DNA of 64,000 bases from Calothrix sp. PCC 7716 (GTDB lineage: Bacteria; Cyanobacteriota; Cyanobacteriia; Cyanobacteriales; Nostocaceae), in the NCBI RefSeq assembly GCF_019977735.1, contig NZ_AP025018.1:8374580-8438579 (forward strand). The letters are read 5' to 3'. A program made the translations under genes and the position numbers. The notes below the pieces were generated by a model, which searched no databases, was not told the origin of the DNA, and saw only the letters and a program-made list of their open reading frames with translations. Numbering within the stretch: the first letter of the stretch is position 1; every line of letters starts with the position of its first letter. Of this stretch, positions 18,524 through 27,759 are shown in pieces.

Positions 18524-20538
18524 TCTAAGTAGAATCCCTCTATACTCTCCCCTAAAATATAATGACAAAACCAAATTAAATTTTGTTTCATCAGCGCGCG
18601 TGCAATACCTGGTTTATTTACCCCATGTCCCATATTCTTAAAAATCACAAGCTCAGTTTCTACACCAACATCACATAAACCTCGATATAGTTCATACGCA
18701 TTAGATACTGGTACGCGCTTATCAGCATCACCATGTTGAATTAAAGTTGGCGTGCAAGAATTCTTAATATAAGTCATTGGCGAAGCTTTATCATAGACCT
18801 TCATATCATTCCAAGGAGTATCACCTAAATAATAGTGTGTAAAAGGGTGAATATCTGTACTCACATAGTAAGTAACCCAATTACTAATTCCTGCGCCTAC
18901 ACTAGCAGCTTTAAACCGTTTACTATAAGTAGCGCAAAAAGCAGAAATATATCCACCCTGACTCCAACCCATAACACCAGTTTTGTCACCATCAACAAAA
19001 CCCAGACCAATCAAATAATCAACACCAGAAATAACATCCGCATAATCACCAGTACCCAAATCTTGATAATTCAAACTGCGGAACTTTTCACCATACCCAT
19101 TACTACCTCGGTAATTAGGTAATAGTACAAGAAAACCTTTCTCCACAAAACTCTCAATAGGATAAGTATTCTCATCTAACGCAACTGGAAGCGACGTTGA
19201 TTTAGGCCCACCATGTACCCTAACTAACAAAGGATATTTTTTACTAGAATCAAAATCAACAGGTTTACATAAAATTCCTTCTACTTTAGTACCATCTAAA
19301 CTAAACCATTGAATAACTTCTTTTTGAGCAAAAGCCTTATTCTCTAGTACACTTGATTTATTTGTCACACGCACATCATTATAATAAAGCTCGTAACACT
19401 CTTTAGAATCACCCTTTATATAAGCAAAATTTTCACCATCTAAACTAATTGCAGCAATTTGAATATATGACTTATTATCTGAAACAAGTGGAGTAACTTT
19501 GCCATCTAGTTTTAATAAACCAAGATTACTGCTAGTTTTATATTGCCACCAAATTAAAATACCTTTAGTCGTCCAACGTAGCGGATAAACACATTCATTA
19601 ATACCCGTAACATCCGGTGTCAGCTTAGTAATTTGATTATTGTCTAAATTATATACAGCTATATACTTGTCATCAAACCATTTGCCAGTACGTAAATAAG
19701 TAAAGCAAACACAAGTACTATCTAGAGAAAATAAAATATTACGCTTAACACCAATAAGAGGAACGTCAAGTTTGTTAACTTCCTTAGATTCAATATCTAA
19801 AATATAAATCTCGATTTTATCTTGTTCTGCTAAATTTGGCGAAGGTGTAGCAAGCAAAGCGACTTTTTTACCACTACTAGCAACATCAAAATCATGTATA
19901 TGAAGATTTTTTAAACATGTAAACTGTACAGACAATTCATCTTTCTCTTCTTTATTACCATTATTTTCTTTATTTTCATTACCTTCGCGCAAATCTTTCG
20001 GTAACTTACTAGCTTGCAAAGTTTTATCCAAACCTTTTTGCAAATCTAGATAAAATAAAGTACTATTGCGGTACTCACGGTTAACATACTCAACATCTCC
20101 ATAAATTTCTCGTCGTTTTTTGATAGGTTTAGCTTCAACTTCACGTGAAACAAAGAAAAACCCTGAGCCAGAAGGCGCCCATTGAAACGCGGTAATATCT
20201 TCAGTAGCATAAGAAACTTGAAAACCCGTAACATCACCATCAGGCTTAATAAAAATTTGCCTTTTCCTATCCCTTTCACTCGGTCTTGCTAAATAAGCCA
20301 GAGTTTTGGAATGTACACTATCGGAAGGCGCCCATTTAGGTTGATAACTTTCATTTTTACCGCACGTCAATGGATAATTATTCCCATTTTCATAAACCCA
20401 AACATGCCATTGATAAACATTGCTATCCCAATCAACTTGACGTTTAACATAAGCAACCCTTGTTCCATCGTTACTAATAGAAGGATTTGACAGCCTTGGC
20501 AACGCAATTAATTCTTCGATTTTAAGGTATTCTGACAT
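18520..20538 (-). CDS. S9-family prolyl oligopeptidase / acylaminoacyl peptidase
   Basis: The 672-residue protein has an N-terminal seven-bladed propeller (about 1-400; blades such as LSNPSISNDGTRVAYVKRQ) and a C-terminal alpha/beta-hydrolase domain. The nucleophile is Ser526 in GWSQGG, the catalytic Asp lies in QHGDADKRVPVSN and the His in NMGHGVNK near residue 640. VRVHGGPKS supplies the oxyanion region. It cleaves short peptides or acyl-peptides, most likely in the cytoplasm since no signal peptide is seen. A low-complexity Asn/Glu/Lys insertion (GNENKENNGNKEEKDE, about residue 180) interrupts one blade. A decayed copy of its 3' end lies ~2.7 kb downstream at 15650-15906. Confidence 0.92.
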   Translation of the reverse strand: MSEYLKIEELIALPRLSNPSISNDGTRVAYVKRQVDWDSNVYQWHVWVYENGNNYPLTCGKNESYQPKWAPSDSVHSKTLAYLARPSERDRKRQIFIKPDGDVTGFQVSYATEDITAFQWAPSGSGFFFVSREVEAKPIKKRREIYGDVEYVNREYRNSTLFYLDLQKGLDKTLQASKLPKDLREGNENKENNGNKEEKDELSVQFTCLKNLHIHDFDVASSGKKVALLATPSPNLAEQDKIEIYILDIESKEVNKLDVPLIGVKRNILFSLDSTCVCFTYLRTGKWFDDKYIAVYNLDNNQITKLTPDVTGINECVYPLRWTTKGILIWWQYKTSSNLGLLKLDGKVTPLVSDNKSYIQIAAISLDGENFAYIKGDSKECYELYYNDVRVTNKSSVLENKAFAQKEVIQWFSLDGTKVEGILCKPVDFDSSKKYPLLVRVHGGPKSTSLPVALDENTYPIESFVEKGFLVLLPNYRGSNGYGEKFRSLNYQDLGTGDYADVISGVDYLIGLGFVDGDKTGVMGWSQGGYISAFCATYSKRFKAASVGAGISNWVTYYVSTDIHPFTHYYLGDTPWNDMKVYDKASPMTYIKNSCTPTLIQHGDADKRVPVSNAYELYRGLCDVGVETELVIFKNMGHGVNKPGIARALMKQNLIWFCHYILGESIEGFYLD

Positions 20539-20562
20539 TTTATTTTTGATGTTGATAATTTG

Positions 20563-20680
20563 ATCCCCCCCAACCCCCCTTACTAAGGGGGGGCTAAGAC
20601 TTTTTAAATTTTATTATGTAGATACAAGTTTAAAATTCATTCTTGTTCCCCCCTTATTAAGGGGGGCTAGGGGGGATCAT
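20563..20680. repeat. Pair of C/G-rich dispersed palindromic repeats
   Basis: Two copies of the CCCCCCTTAnTAAGGGGGG element flanked by GATCCCCC or GGGGGATC, at about 20564-20598 and 20648-20680, in the space between the S9 peptidase and GNAT genes. Other copies are near 2007-2036, 35470-35488 and 40308-40339. Confidence 0.8.
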
Positions 20681-20697
20681 AATCATAATAATTACAA

Positions 20698-21222
20698 TCA
20701 TCTATTTTCCCATTCCTCTCGACTAATTCCATAAATTACACATTCTTTACCCAAAACTTCCGTTGTACCCTCTAACTTCTCCCCTAATTTCTCCGCAACA
20801 CGTCGAGAAGCAGCATTCTCCGGCTGAATAATACTAATAACGTGCGGTTGTTCTAGCTCCTCAAAAGCAAACTCCATCGCAGCAGTACCTGCCTCAGTTG
20901 CAAAACCTTTTCCCCAAAATTCCCGTCGAATCATCCAACCAATCTCAAATCCTGGCCATCCTTCAGGGCGCCAACAACCCACTCTACCAATCATGGCGCC
21001 GCTAGTACGTTCCTCAACAGCCCATGACCCATACCCACGTAGATGCCAATGTCCTAACATCACTGCCATAAGGCGCCAAGATTCAGAACGGTTAGAAGTT
21101 TGACCCGAACCAATGTAGCGCATAACATCAGGATTACCGTACATATCAGTGAAAGCATCTAAATCATTTTCCTCATATCCTCGTAAAATTAAGCGTTTCG
21201 TTACGATTTTAGGAATTTGCAT
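20698..21222 (-). CDS. GNAT-family N-acetyltransferase (RimJ/RimL type)
   Basis: I choose ATG 21222, giving 174 residues starting MQIPKIVTKRLILRGYEENDLDAF, the usual RimJ-like N-terminus; the frame extends to 21252 with a Lys/Ile-rich leader that is not family-like. The acetyl-CoA binding motif A is in FEIGWMIRREFWGKGFATEAG, with the R/Q-x-x-G-x-A pattern degenerate but recognisable. Motif B appears as PENAASRRVAEKLG. It would acetylate an amine on a protein N-terminus or small molecule; the substrate is unknown. It is separated from the S9 gene by the repeat pair and is probably its own transcript. Confidence 0.88.
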   Translation of the reverse strand: MQIPKIVTKRLILRGYEENDLDAFTDMYGNPDVMRYIGSGQTSNRSESWRLMAVMLGHWHLRGYGSWAVEERTSGAMIGRVGCWRPEGWPGFEIGWMIRREFWGKGFATEAGTAAMEFAFEELEQPHVISIIQPENAASRRVAEKLGEKLEGTTEVLGKECVIYGISREEWENR

Positions 21223-21302
21223 AATTTTTATAATCAAACACTTTTTATACAATATTTTTTAAAATTGGCACTTTTAATTTTATACATCATTATAATGTAA
21301 AA

Positions 21303-21461
21303 TATTATAAAGCACCAATTATAGCTCCCGACGTTATTTTTTCAGATTCTGATAGTGTAATCCCTGATATAATTTGGATTAGTAATGCTAACCAAGCGAA
21401 CATGCTACGATTAGCTAAAGAAGAATTAAAAATAAAAATAATTCAATTTGCCTCAAAATAA
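21303..21461 (+). pseudogene. Possible Uma2-family remnant
   Basis: An open frame of 52 codons without start reads ...APIIAPDVIFSDSDSVIPDIIWISN... and ends at TAA 21459-21461. This resembles the central part of Uma2 endonuclease-like proteins (APFDVIF-S-DSVIPD-I-W-SN). No start codon or C-terminal domain is present. The match is from memory of the family and short, so it is tentative. Confidence 0.4.
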
Positions 21462-21471
21462 AACCACTTGT

Positions 21472-21550
21472 AATCTTGTAAATCTTGTAAATCTTGTAAA
21501 TCTTGTAAATCTTGTAAATCTTGTAAATCTTGTAAATCTTGTAAATCTTG
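21472..21550. repeat. Tandem repeat of a 9-base unit (AATCTTGTA)
   Basis: About 8.8 perfect head-to-tail copies, directly followed by a CAGGCATCC-type hairpin (21555-21572, the ACGGGCA...TGCCCGT variant). It is non-coding, between the Uma2 remnant and the WD40 gene. Confidence 0.95.
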
Positions 21551-21617
21551 TGGAACGGGCATCCCTGCCCGTCCTTGCCCATAAATTAAAATAACAAAAC
21601 TTTATTAAACTCTGTAA

Positions 21618-22418
21618 TCAAGGCGCCAATTGCCAAAGCTTCACAGATTTATCACCACTTCCACTAACAAGAGTCTTACCATCACGACTAAAAGCTAAAC
21701 CATAAATTCCACCAGCATGACCTTTTTGTGTAATAATCGCTTTCGATGTCTTAATATCGCGCAACACAACTTCAGAACCCAAACCACCTGCAACAAATAA
21801 CTTTCCATCAGGACTTATTGCCAACGTATCAACACCTGCACCACCAATTGAAACATTATAAATTAGCTTCCCAGTTTTCAAATTCCAAGCTTTGAGATTT
21901 TTACCATCAGTTTGTTGCAAAGGGCCAGATTGAAAACTATCATCATAACCACCACTAATTAAAGTTTGTCCATCGGGACTAATAGCAAGAGAAATGGCGC
22001 CACTTGCTTGCTGTTCTGGATTAAATGCATCCTTCGGACGTGGTGGTGTCAAAGTTCGCAATTGTTTTCCGGTCGCTAAATTCCACATGCGAATCTTACC
22101 GCCATTTTCACCACCCCTAAATAACATTTTAGCATCAGGACTAACCGCTAAAACGCGCGCTTCAGATTTTAGAGAGCGTTGAAGCTTCCCAGTTTTAATA
22201 TTCCAAAGCTTGATAGTATTATCTGCACCCGTACTAACGAGCGTTTGCCCATTAGGAGTAACAATAGCTGCAAACACACCATTTTTATGTGCAGCAATAG
22301 TTCTAACTAACTGACCAGTCTTAGTATTCCACAGTTTAATTGTCTCAGTATCAGAACTTACAAGCGTTGCTCCATCTCGTGTAAATAGGCGCCACTCCAT
22401 TTTCTTCCCAAGTGGCAT
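21618..22418 (-). CDS. WD40-repeat protein, probably truncated at its 5' end
   Basis: The protein (~267 residues from ATG 22418; ATG 22400 is an alternative) consists almost entirely of WD40 blades: DTETIKLWNTKTGQLVRTI, GADNTIKLWNIKTGKL, GKIRMWNLATGKQL, NLKAWNLKTGKLIY, VVLRDIKTSKAI and SGDKSVKLWQLAP. About six blades are present, so a seven-bladed ring would be incomplete. The upstream part of this frame (22419-22502) lies inside the coding region of a different, Uma2-type gene, and blade 1 starts abruptly at a GGCGCC site near 22389. I infer that a rearrangement removed the original N-terminus. It may still be expressed from the neighbour's promoter. Confidence 0.65.
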   Translation of the reverse strand: MPLGKKMEWRLFTRDGATLVSSDTETIKLWNTKTGQLVRTIAAHKNGVFAAIVTPNGQTLVSTGADNTIKLWNIKTGKLQRSLKSEARVLAVSPDAKMLFRGGENGGKIRMWNLATGKQLRTLTPPRPKDAFNPEQQASGAISLAISPDGQTLISGGYDDSFQSGPLQQTDGKNLKAWNLKTGKLIYNVSIGGAGVDTLAISPDGKLFVAGGLGSEVVLRDIKTSKAIITQKGHAGGIYGLAFSRDGKTLVSGSGDKSVKLWQLAP

Positions 22419-22695
22419 AACTTCGACGCGATTTCCCACCTTTTTTACGTTCCACCCCCAGAGATAAAAACCCATCTGGTACAACAGGTATATTCGTGTC
22501 AATTCCTGTTGTATGGTACACTGCCATGTCTACACCAAAGAACCAATCTTCTCGTTCTTTCCAAATAGATTTCAGCAAAAATAACAAAACGTTAGGCAAA
22601 TAATTTTGGTCTTCGTTGTCCACAGGTGTATCGTCAGAACAAGGTAACTCTTCTGTGCTTGGTAACGCAAAGGCTTTGAGATGGTCTGACAGCAT
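22390..22695 (-). pseudogene. N-terminal fragment of a Uma2-family endonuclease-like gene
   Basis: The start MLSDHLKAFALPSTEELPCSDDTPVDNEDQ and the segment VPDGFLSLGVERKKGGKSRRSY..WEEN are characteristic of cyanobacterial Uma2 (PD-(D/E)XK) proteins. The family sequence stops at WEENGVAPI, where the frame runs into WD40 DNA and soon terminates. The catalytic core and C-terminus are gone. The Uma2 start codon and promoter side look intact, so a short peptide could still be made. Confidence 0.7.
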
Positions 22696-22782
22696 AGTCT
22701 TTATCTCGATTGGCGTTTAGTTATCTGATTATATACTACTCAATTACACCACTAGTACCTTTGTTGTTAAAACATCATACAT

Positions 22783-22853
22783 GTAGAGACGCGATTATTC
22801 CCTGCGGGACACTACGTGAACGCGTCTCTACAGTATCGCGTCTTTACATTTAT
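22783..22853. repeat. GTAGAGACGCG repeat block
   Basis: GTAGAGACGCGAT, a CCTGCGGGAC segment, CGCGTCTCTAC and TATCGCGTCTTTAC form nested inverted repeats between the divergent Uma2 fragment and the aminotransferase gene. Confidence 0.7.
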
Positions 22854-22930
22854 TGCACGTCATATCCATTGGCGCCCTTTACGCTATAAATTCAAAAATA
22901 GCTTGTAACGTAATTTACCTTTTGGGCATC

Positions 22931-24076
22931 ATGACACAAACGCTTTCTATCAAAACGAGTCAAAAATTAAACCTTAGTCCTTTATCAATGCCCAACCGCT
23001 TGTTGTTGGGCCCTGGCCCTTCTAACTCTCATCCAGATGTACTTCAGGCGATGAATACTTCACCTGTTGGGCACCTTGACCCTACGTTTTTACATATAAT
23101 GGATGAGATACAATCGCTACTTCGGTATGTATGGCAAACTGATAACTCGATGACTATTGCTGTTAGTGGTACTGGAACTGCGGCAATGGAAGCTACTATT
23201 GCAAACTCTGTAGAACCAGGTGATGTAGTTTTAGTTGGTGTAATGGGTTACTTCGGTAATCGTCTTGTTGATATGGCAGGACGTTATGGTGCCGATGTTC
23301 GCAGTATAACTAAACCTTGGGGACAAGTTTTTAGTTTAGATGAAATTAAAGCAGCGATGGAAACCCATCGTCCGCGTATTTTAGCATTGGTTCATGCAGA
23401 AACTTCTACTGGCGCCCGTCAACCAATGGAAGGAGTCTCAGAACTGTGTGAAAAATACGGCACTTTGCTATTAATCGATACAGTTACAAGTTTGGGTGGA
23501 ACTCCAATATATTTAGATGAGTGGGGTGTTGACTTAGCTTATAGCTGTAGCCAAAAAGGTCTAGGTTGCCCTCCTGGCGCCTCTCCTTTTACAATGAGCC
23601 GCAAGGCAATGGAGAAATTACTTAACCGTTCCACTAAGGTAAAAAACTGGTATCTCGATATGAACCTACTTGGTAAATATTGGGGGAGTGAGCGCGTTTA
23701 TCACCATACGGCGCCTATTAATATGTATTATGCTCTGCGGGAAGCGCTAAGATTAATTGCAGAAGAAGGTATTGAAAACTGCTGGCAACGTCACCAAAAG
23801 AACGTTGAATACCTGTGGGAAAGTTTAGAAAGTATAGGTTTGAAGATGCACGTCGAAAAACAATATCGTCTTCCTACACTTACAACAGTATGTATCCCCG
23901 AAGGAGTTGACGGAAAAGCAGTCGCGCGTAAACTACTCGATGAGCATAACGTCGAAGTTGGTGGGGGACTAGGTGAACTTGCTGGTAAAGTTTGGCGAGT
24001 AGGTTTAATGGGTTACAATAGTCGTCCCGAAAGCGTTGACAGACTAGTTAGCGTACTCAAAGAAGTCTTGAAATAA
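22931..24076 (+). CDS. Class V aminotransferase, alanine/serine-glyoxylate aminotransferase type
   Basis: ATG 22931 gives 381 residues starting MTQTLSIKTSQKLNLSPLSMPNRLLLGPGPSN. A frame extension to 22853 is discarded because it runs through repeat DNA. The PLP-binding lysine is Lys209 in YSCSQKGLGCPPG. The fold-type I class V pattern includes VSGTGTAAMEATIAN, VHAETSTGARQPM and LLIDTVTSLGG. Such enzymes transfer amino groups to glyoxylate, and in cyanobacteria they are linked to photorespiratory glycolate recycling. The same family was once reported as a small subunit of soluble hydrogenase, which I regard as a legacy name. Length and C-terminus are normal. Confidence 0.93.
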   Translation: MTQTLSIKTSQKLNLSPLSMPNRLLLGPGPSNSHPDVLQAMNTSPVGHLDPTFLHIMDEIQSLLRYVWQTDNSMTIAVSGTGTAAMEATIANSVEPGDVVLVGVMGYFGNRLVDMAGRYGADVRSITKPWGQVFSLDEIKAAMETHRPRILALVHAETSTGARQPMEGVSELCEKYGTLLLIDTVTSLGGTPIYLDEWGVDLAYSCSQKGLGCPPGASPFTMSRKAMEKLLNRSTKVKNWYLDMNLLGKYWGSERVYHHTAPINMYYALREALRLIAEEGIENCWQRHQKNVEYLWESLESIGLKMHVEKQYRLPTLTTVCIPEGVDGKAVARKLLDEHNVEVGGGLGELAGKVWRVGLMGYNSRPESVDRLVSVLKEVLK

Positions 24077-24090
24077 ACCTCTTACCTGTG

Positions 24091-24146
24091 GAACAGGCAT
24101 CCCTGCCTGTTCAGGAAATATAAAGGACAGGCAAGGATGCCTGTTC
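24091..24146. repeat. Two CAGGCATCC hairpins in opposite orientation
   Basis: GAACAGGCATCC...GTTC at 24091-24112 and GGACAGGCAAGGATG...TTCC at 24126-24146 sit back to back between two co-directional genes. Together they form a larger inverted repeat that could terminate or separate transcripts. The second copy overlaps a spurious upstream start of the kinase frame. Confidence 0.75.
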
Positions 24147-24205
24147 CACAAGAGAGTTTAAAGATTAAGTTGCTAACATATATCAGACACCTTTCCCTTT
24201 CTGCT

Positions 24206-25960
24206 ATGAGTCTTTGTATAAACCCTACCTGTCCAAAACCTAATCACCCAGATAACGACGAGAACCGCTTTTGTCAAAGTTGCGGTTCCCAGTTAGAGTT
24301 ACTTGGACGCTTTCGAGTAATGCGTCTACTTAGTGATAAAACAGGTTTCGGGAAAGTATACGATGCTTATGAGCGGGACCAACCCATTATTATCAAGGTA
24401 TTAAAAGAAAACCTTAATTATGATGCCAAAGCTGTAGAACTCTTCAAACAAGAAGCATCAGTACTAGGAGAACTACACCATCCAGGTATTCCTGGAGTAG
24501 AAGGTTATTTTCTCTATCAAACCAGAGAAGGTTTAGGGTTGCACTGCTTAGGGATGGAAAAAATTGACGGACCAAACTTAGAGCAATGGTTACAGCAACA
24601 GCAAAACCGTCCTATTTCTGAAGAACAAGCAGTTGCTTGGTTAAAACAATTAGCCAGTATTTTAGTATTAGTACACGGCAAGCAGTATTTACACCGCGAC
24701 ATTAAACCATCTAATATAATGATTCGCCCAAATGGGCAACTAGTATTAATCGACTTTGGCACAGCAAGAGCATTAACAAATAGTTATATCGCAAAAGTTA
24801 GCAGTGGTTCAGGTAGTCAAACATCTATTTCCTCTGGTGGTTATAGCGCACCCGAACAAATATATGGCAAAGCTGTAACACAGTCTGATTTTTACGCTTT
24901 AGGACGCACCTTTGTGTTTTTACTCACGGGTAAGCACCCTGACACTATGTACGATGCCTATAACAACGAATTACAATGGTGCCCACATACCAAGAATATT
25001 TCACCAGCATTACTCAATCTCATCGATTGGCTAATGGCACACGAAATCAACAACCGTCCTAAAACTGCTGAAGAAATTTTACAACGCTTAGGTCAACTTG
25101 ACCAATACCCTAATGCTAGTAGCGCAGCAACTGTTAACGTTGTAGGCGCCGTAGTTAATCCAAAAACAGAAATCTTATCATCACCTCATACTACCACCCT
25201 ACCACCACAACCCGTATGCCCACCCGAAGAAGAAAAGCGCGATAAAGTCCCTTTGCTTGCTTTAATTAGTGCGCTACTAGTAGTGTTAGGATTATTAGGA
25301 TTTGTCGCACTGGCAACTCGTTCTGATAGATATGCTACTGGTGGCAGTTATGGACAGGCGCCGGAGCGTAAAAAAGGTGATAAAGTCACAGTAGACTACT
25401 TCCCCTATCAAGAAGGTAAAGACAGTCAAGGAAGAATAGCCGAGTTTAACGTTGCAGTATTATCAGTAGAATATAAATGGTTATTAGGTAGCAGTTTTAA
25501 AATCAAACATAACGACCAAACAATAGATCTCGACACATTAAAATCAAACCTTCAAGAAGAAGGAATACAACGCATCATGGAAAACCCCAGCGAAATAATC
25601 TCAGTGGGAACAGCATCATGCGAAGGTAACGTAGCAACCGAAGAAGCGCGCGCATTAGAAAGAGCAAAACAAATTCAACTACTATCCAAAAAACTATTTA
25701 GTAATAACCGCAACCTGCAAGGATATAGACTATTAAACCTAGGGCAATTTAACCGCACCGACTGCAAAAGCAATCAAGACGCAACAGCCTATCAACGCAG
25801 TATAATCATTATCGGAGTACGCAAAAAATCCGAAGGTGTAATTTTAGACGAAGCACTAAGAAACCGCCTAGAAGAAAAACCCTTCGCCGACTTTAAACTA
25901 GAAGACTACTCATTAGGCGCCAAAGATAAATTTAAAACCATACCCAGTAATCTCAATTAG
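24206..25960 (+). CDS. Membrane Ser/Thr protein kinase with N-terminal zinc ribbon
   Basis: ATG 24206 gives 584 residues starting MSLCINPTCPKPNHPDNDENRFC; a longer frame to 24137 begins inside a repeat and is rejected. The N-terminal four-Cys ribbon (C..C...C..C) is typical of cyanobacterial kinases of this type. The Hanks kinase domain follows: a divergent Gly-rich loop (KTGFGKVYDA), IIIKVLKE, catalytic HRDIKPSN at about 163-170 and DFGTAR at about 182-187. A Pro-rich linker, one transmembrane helix (about 348-370) and a C-terminal ~200-residue extracytoplasmic domain follow. That domain's TASCEGNVATEEARALERAKQ segment recalls OmpA-like cores. It probably senses an envelope cue and phosphorylates cytoplasmic targets. 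Confidence 0.9.
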   Translation: MSLCINPTCPKPNHPDNDENRFCQSCGSQLELLGRFRVMRLLSDKTGFGKVYDAYERDQPIIIKVLKENLNYDAKAVELFKQEASVLGELHHPGIPGVEGYFLYQTREGLGLHCLGMEKIDGPNLEQWLQQQQNRPISEEQAVAWLKQLASILVLVHGKQYLHRDIKPSNIMIRPNGQLVLIDFGTARALTNSYIAKVSSGSGSQTSISSGGYSAPEQIYGKAVTQSDFYALGRTFVFLLTGKHPDTMYDAYNNELQWCPHTKNISPALLNLIDWLMAHEINNRPKTAEEILQRLGQLDQYPNASSAATVNVVGAVVNPKTEILSSPHTTTLPPQPVCPPEEEKRDKVPLLALISALLVVLGLLGFVALATRSDRYATGGSYGQAPERKKGDKVTVDYFPYQEGKDSQGRIAEFNVAVLSVEYKWLLGSSFKIKHNDQTIDLDTLKSNLQEEGIQRIMENPSEIISVGTASCEGNVATEEARALERAKQIQLLSKKLFSNNRNLQGYRLLNLGQFNRTDCKSNQDATAYQRSIIIIGVRKKSEGVILDEALRNRLEEKPFADFKLEDYSLGAKDKFKTIPSNLN

Positions 25961-26040
25961 CAACGGATACAACGGATGTAACGGATAAGTTATTAGTTCC
26001 AAACAAGATTTGTAACTTGTAAGGTGGGCATTGCCCACCA
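25961..26040. repeat. AACGGAT repeats plus GGTGGGCA hairpin
   Basis: Three AACGGAT units (25962-25987) are followed by GGTGGGCATTGCCCACC (about 26022-26038). The same two modules occur in the same order near 7215-7422. Confidence 0.7.
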
Positions 26041-26121
26041 AATTTAATGATTGATACAACTAACTATATCATTAAGTATTGTCTGCAATTTCATATTGAG
26101 AATTAAATTTTTAGAAGTCCC

Positions 26122-27720
26122 TTAGCGAACTTCCTTCAAGCTTTCAATTTGCTTTGTAAATAACTCTGTAAACATACTAATCACACTTCTTTCTTCGCGC
26201 ACCTTAATATTAGCAGTAACAGACATTCCTGATTGCAAGGAAATTTTTCTGCCTCTAACATTAAGTGATTGTTGATTTAATCTTATTTTTATAGGAAAAC
26301 GATAATATCGGTGGGTTTCATCTGGTGGTAATGCATCTGAAGCTATCCAAGTAATTTCTCCTTTAATATCGCCGAATTCGTTAAAGGGGAAGGAATCTAT
26401 TCTGACATCTACTTTCATCCCTTCTCTCACAAAACCAATATCTTTATTGGTTATATATGCTTCAGCAATAAATTGCTCGTCGGGTACAATTGACAAGAGT
26501 TTTTCGCTTGGTCTAGTCACAAAACCGCTACTGCCAGCTTGTAAATCAAAAATCGTTCCAGCTATAGGCGCGCGGAGTTGCTGATATTTTGCATTTAATT
26601 GTGCTTGAGAAATTTTACTATTTATCTCAGCTAGTTGCTTTTCGTTATCTAACAAAATTTTAGTGAATTGGCTCTCTATTTCGGCAATTCTATTTTTATT
26701 ATTAGTAATTTTTTCCAAAACATTTTTATGAGAAATAGTTACCGTATTTTTTACTTCTTGTTGCCCTTGTTGAATATCAAATTGCAGACGCTGTTGTTCT
26801 TCTAATAATTGCGCTACTTGTGCCTTAAGATTTTGTACTTTTTTCTCTTGCTGTAGATATTGTAGTTGTGCGATTGCTCCTTCTTTTGCCAAAGGCGCCA
26901 ATTTAGCGGTAATTTCTGTTTCGATAGCTAAACTAGCTTGAGTATCTGTAATTTTAATTGCATTTTGTGCCAATAATCTTCTGATTTGTTCGACCTCTAA
27001 ACGCGATGCATTAGAGCGACCCTCTAATTCCCTTCTAGCTGTTTGTAAGCGAACTTGTTCGTCACTCCCGAATTTAGAAATATTATCTGAGTTCGTCAAT
27101 TCTTTTCGCAATAGCTCGTTTTCTCTAAGCAAAGCAGTACGATTTTTAAGTAAAGAATCAGCCTCTGGAGATAAAGAAATGCCTAAATCTTTACCAGATA
27201 CATTCACTGCCGAATTAGGCTGTATTAATTGTCGATAAATTTTATTTTCTTGCATCAAACCATTACGAATTTTTTGCAGGGAATTTAATTCCGCATTCGT
27301 AGCAGTAGAATCAAAGACTAACAATAAATCTCCGGGTTTTACTCTCTGTCCATCTTTCACATGAACTTCTTTGACAACTCCACCCACTGGTGCTTGAACT
27401 TCTTTGACACTTCCTTCTGGTTTTAATTGACCAAGTGCTGGAACAGCTTGCTCAATTTTAGCTATACATGCCCAAGCAATACCGAGACATGCTGAACCTA
27501 CTAAAGTCCCCATAATTACGCGCGACCAAACTGGAGATTGACGCAGGACAACAGATTGCTCAAAGCTGCGCGTATCGGTTTTGTCTACAAGCTTTTTTAC
27601 AGCAGGTTTAAAAGCTTTGGGTTCATTTATTGATTTATTTGATTCTAATAGCGTGATACTATTTTTATTATTTTTGTTAGCATTTTTACCATTAAGTTGG
27701 TAATTATCTAGCTTAGTCAT
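26122..27720 (-). CDS. HlyD-family type I secretion periplasmic adaptor
   Basis: The 532-residue protein is the membrane-fusion component of a type I secretion system. A ~70-residue cytoplasmic N-terminus precedes one transmembrane segment (about 70-90, VIMGTLVGSACLGIAWACIA). A split biotinyl-lipoyl domain follows (GSVKEVQAPVGGVVKEVHVKDGQRVKPGDLLLVFD), then a long alpha-helical hairpin (about 140-350, coiled-coil). The return lipoyl half is LRAPIAGTIFDLQAGSSGFVTRPSEKL and the C-terminal beta-barrel carries SGMSVTANIKV. It lies 96 bases downstream of the ABC exporter on the same strand, so the two form one secretion module. No TolC-type outer-membrane gene is in the window. Confidence 0.92.
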   Translation of the reverse strand: MTKLDNYQLNGKNANKNNKNSITLLESNKSINEPKAFKPAVKKLVDKTDTRSFEQSVVLRQSPVWSRVIMGTLVGSACLGIAWACIAKIEQAVPALGQLKPEGSVKEVQAPVGGVVKEVHVKDGQRVKPGDLLLVFDSTATNAELNSLQKIRNGLMQENKIYRQLIQPNSAVNVSGKDLGISLSPEADSLLKNRTALLRENELLRKELTNSDNISKFGSDEQVRLQTARRELEGRSNASRLEVEQIRRLLAQNAIKITDTQASLAIETEITAKLAPLAKEGAIAQLQYLQQEKKVQNLKAQVAQLLEEQQRLQFDIQQGQQEVKNTVTISHKNVLEKITNNKNRIAEIESQFTKILLDNEKQLAEINSKISQAQLNAKYQQLRAPIAGTIFDLQAGSSGFVTRPSEKLLSIVPDEQFIAEAYITNKDIGFVREGMKVDVRIDSFPFNEFGDIKGEITWIASDALPPDETHRYYRFPIKIRLNQQSLNVRGRKISLQSGMSVTANIKVREERSVISMFTELFTKQIESLKEVR

Positions 27721-27759
27721 GACAATTTTAGATTTTATTTAGTACGTGAATAAATTTTG

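Noticed and set aside
21472-21550. Tandem array considered as a CRISPR
   Set aside because: The units are 9 bases with no spacers; no cas genes are nearby. The same holds for 60971-61044.
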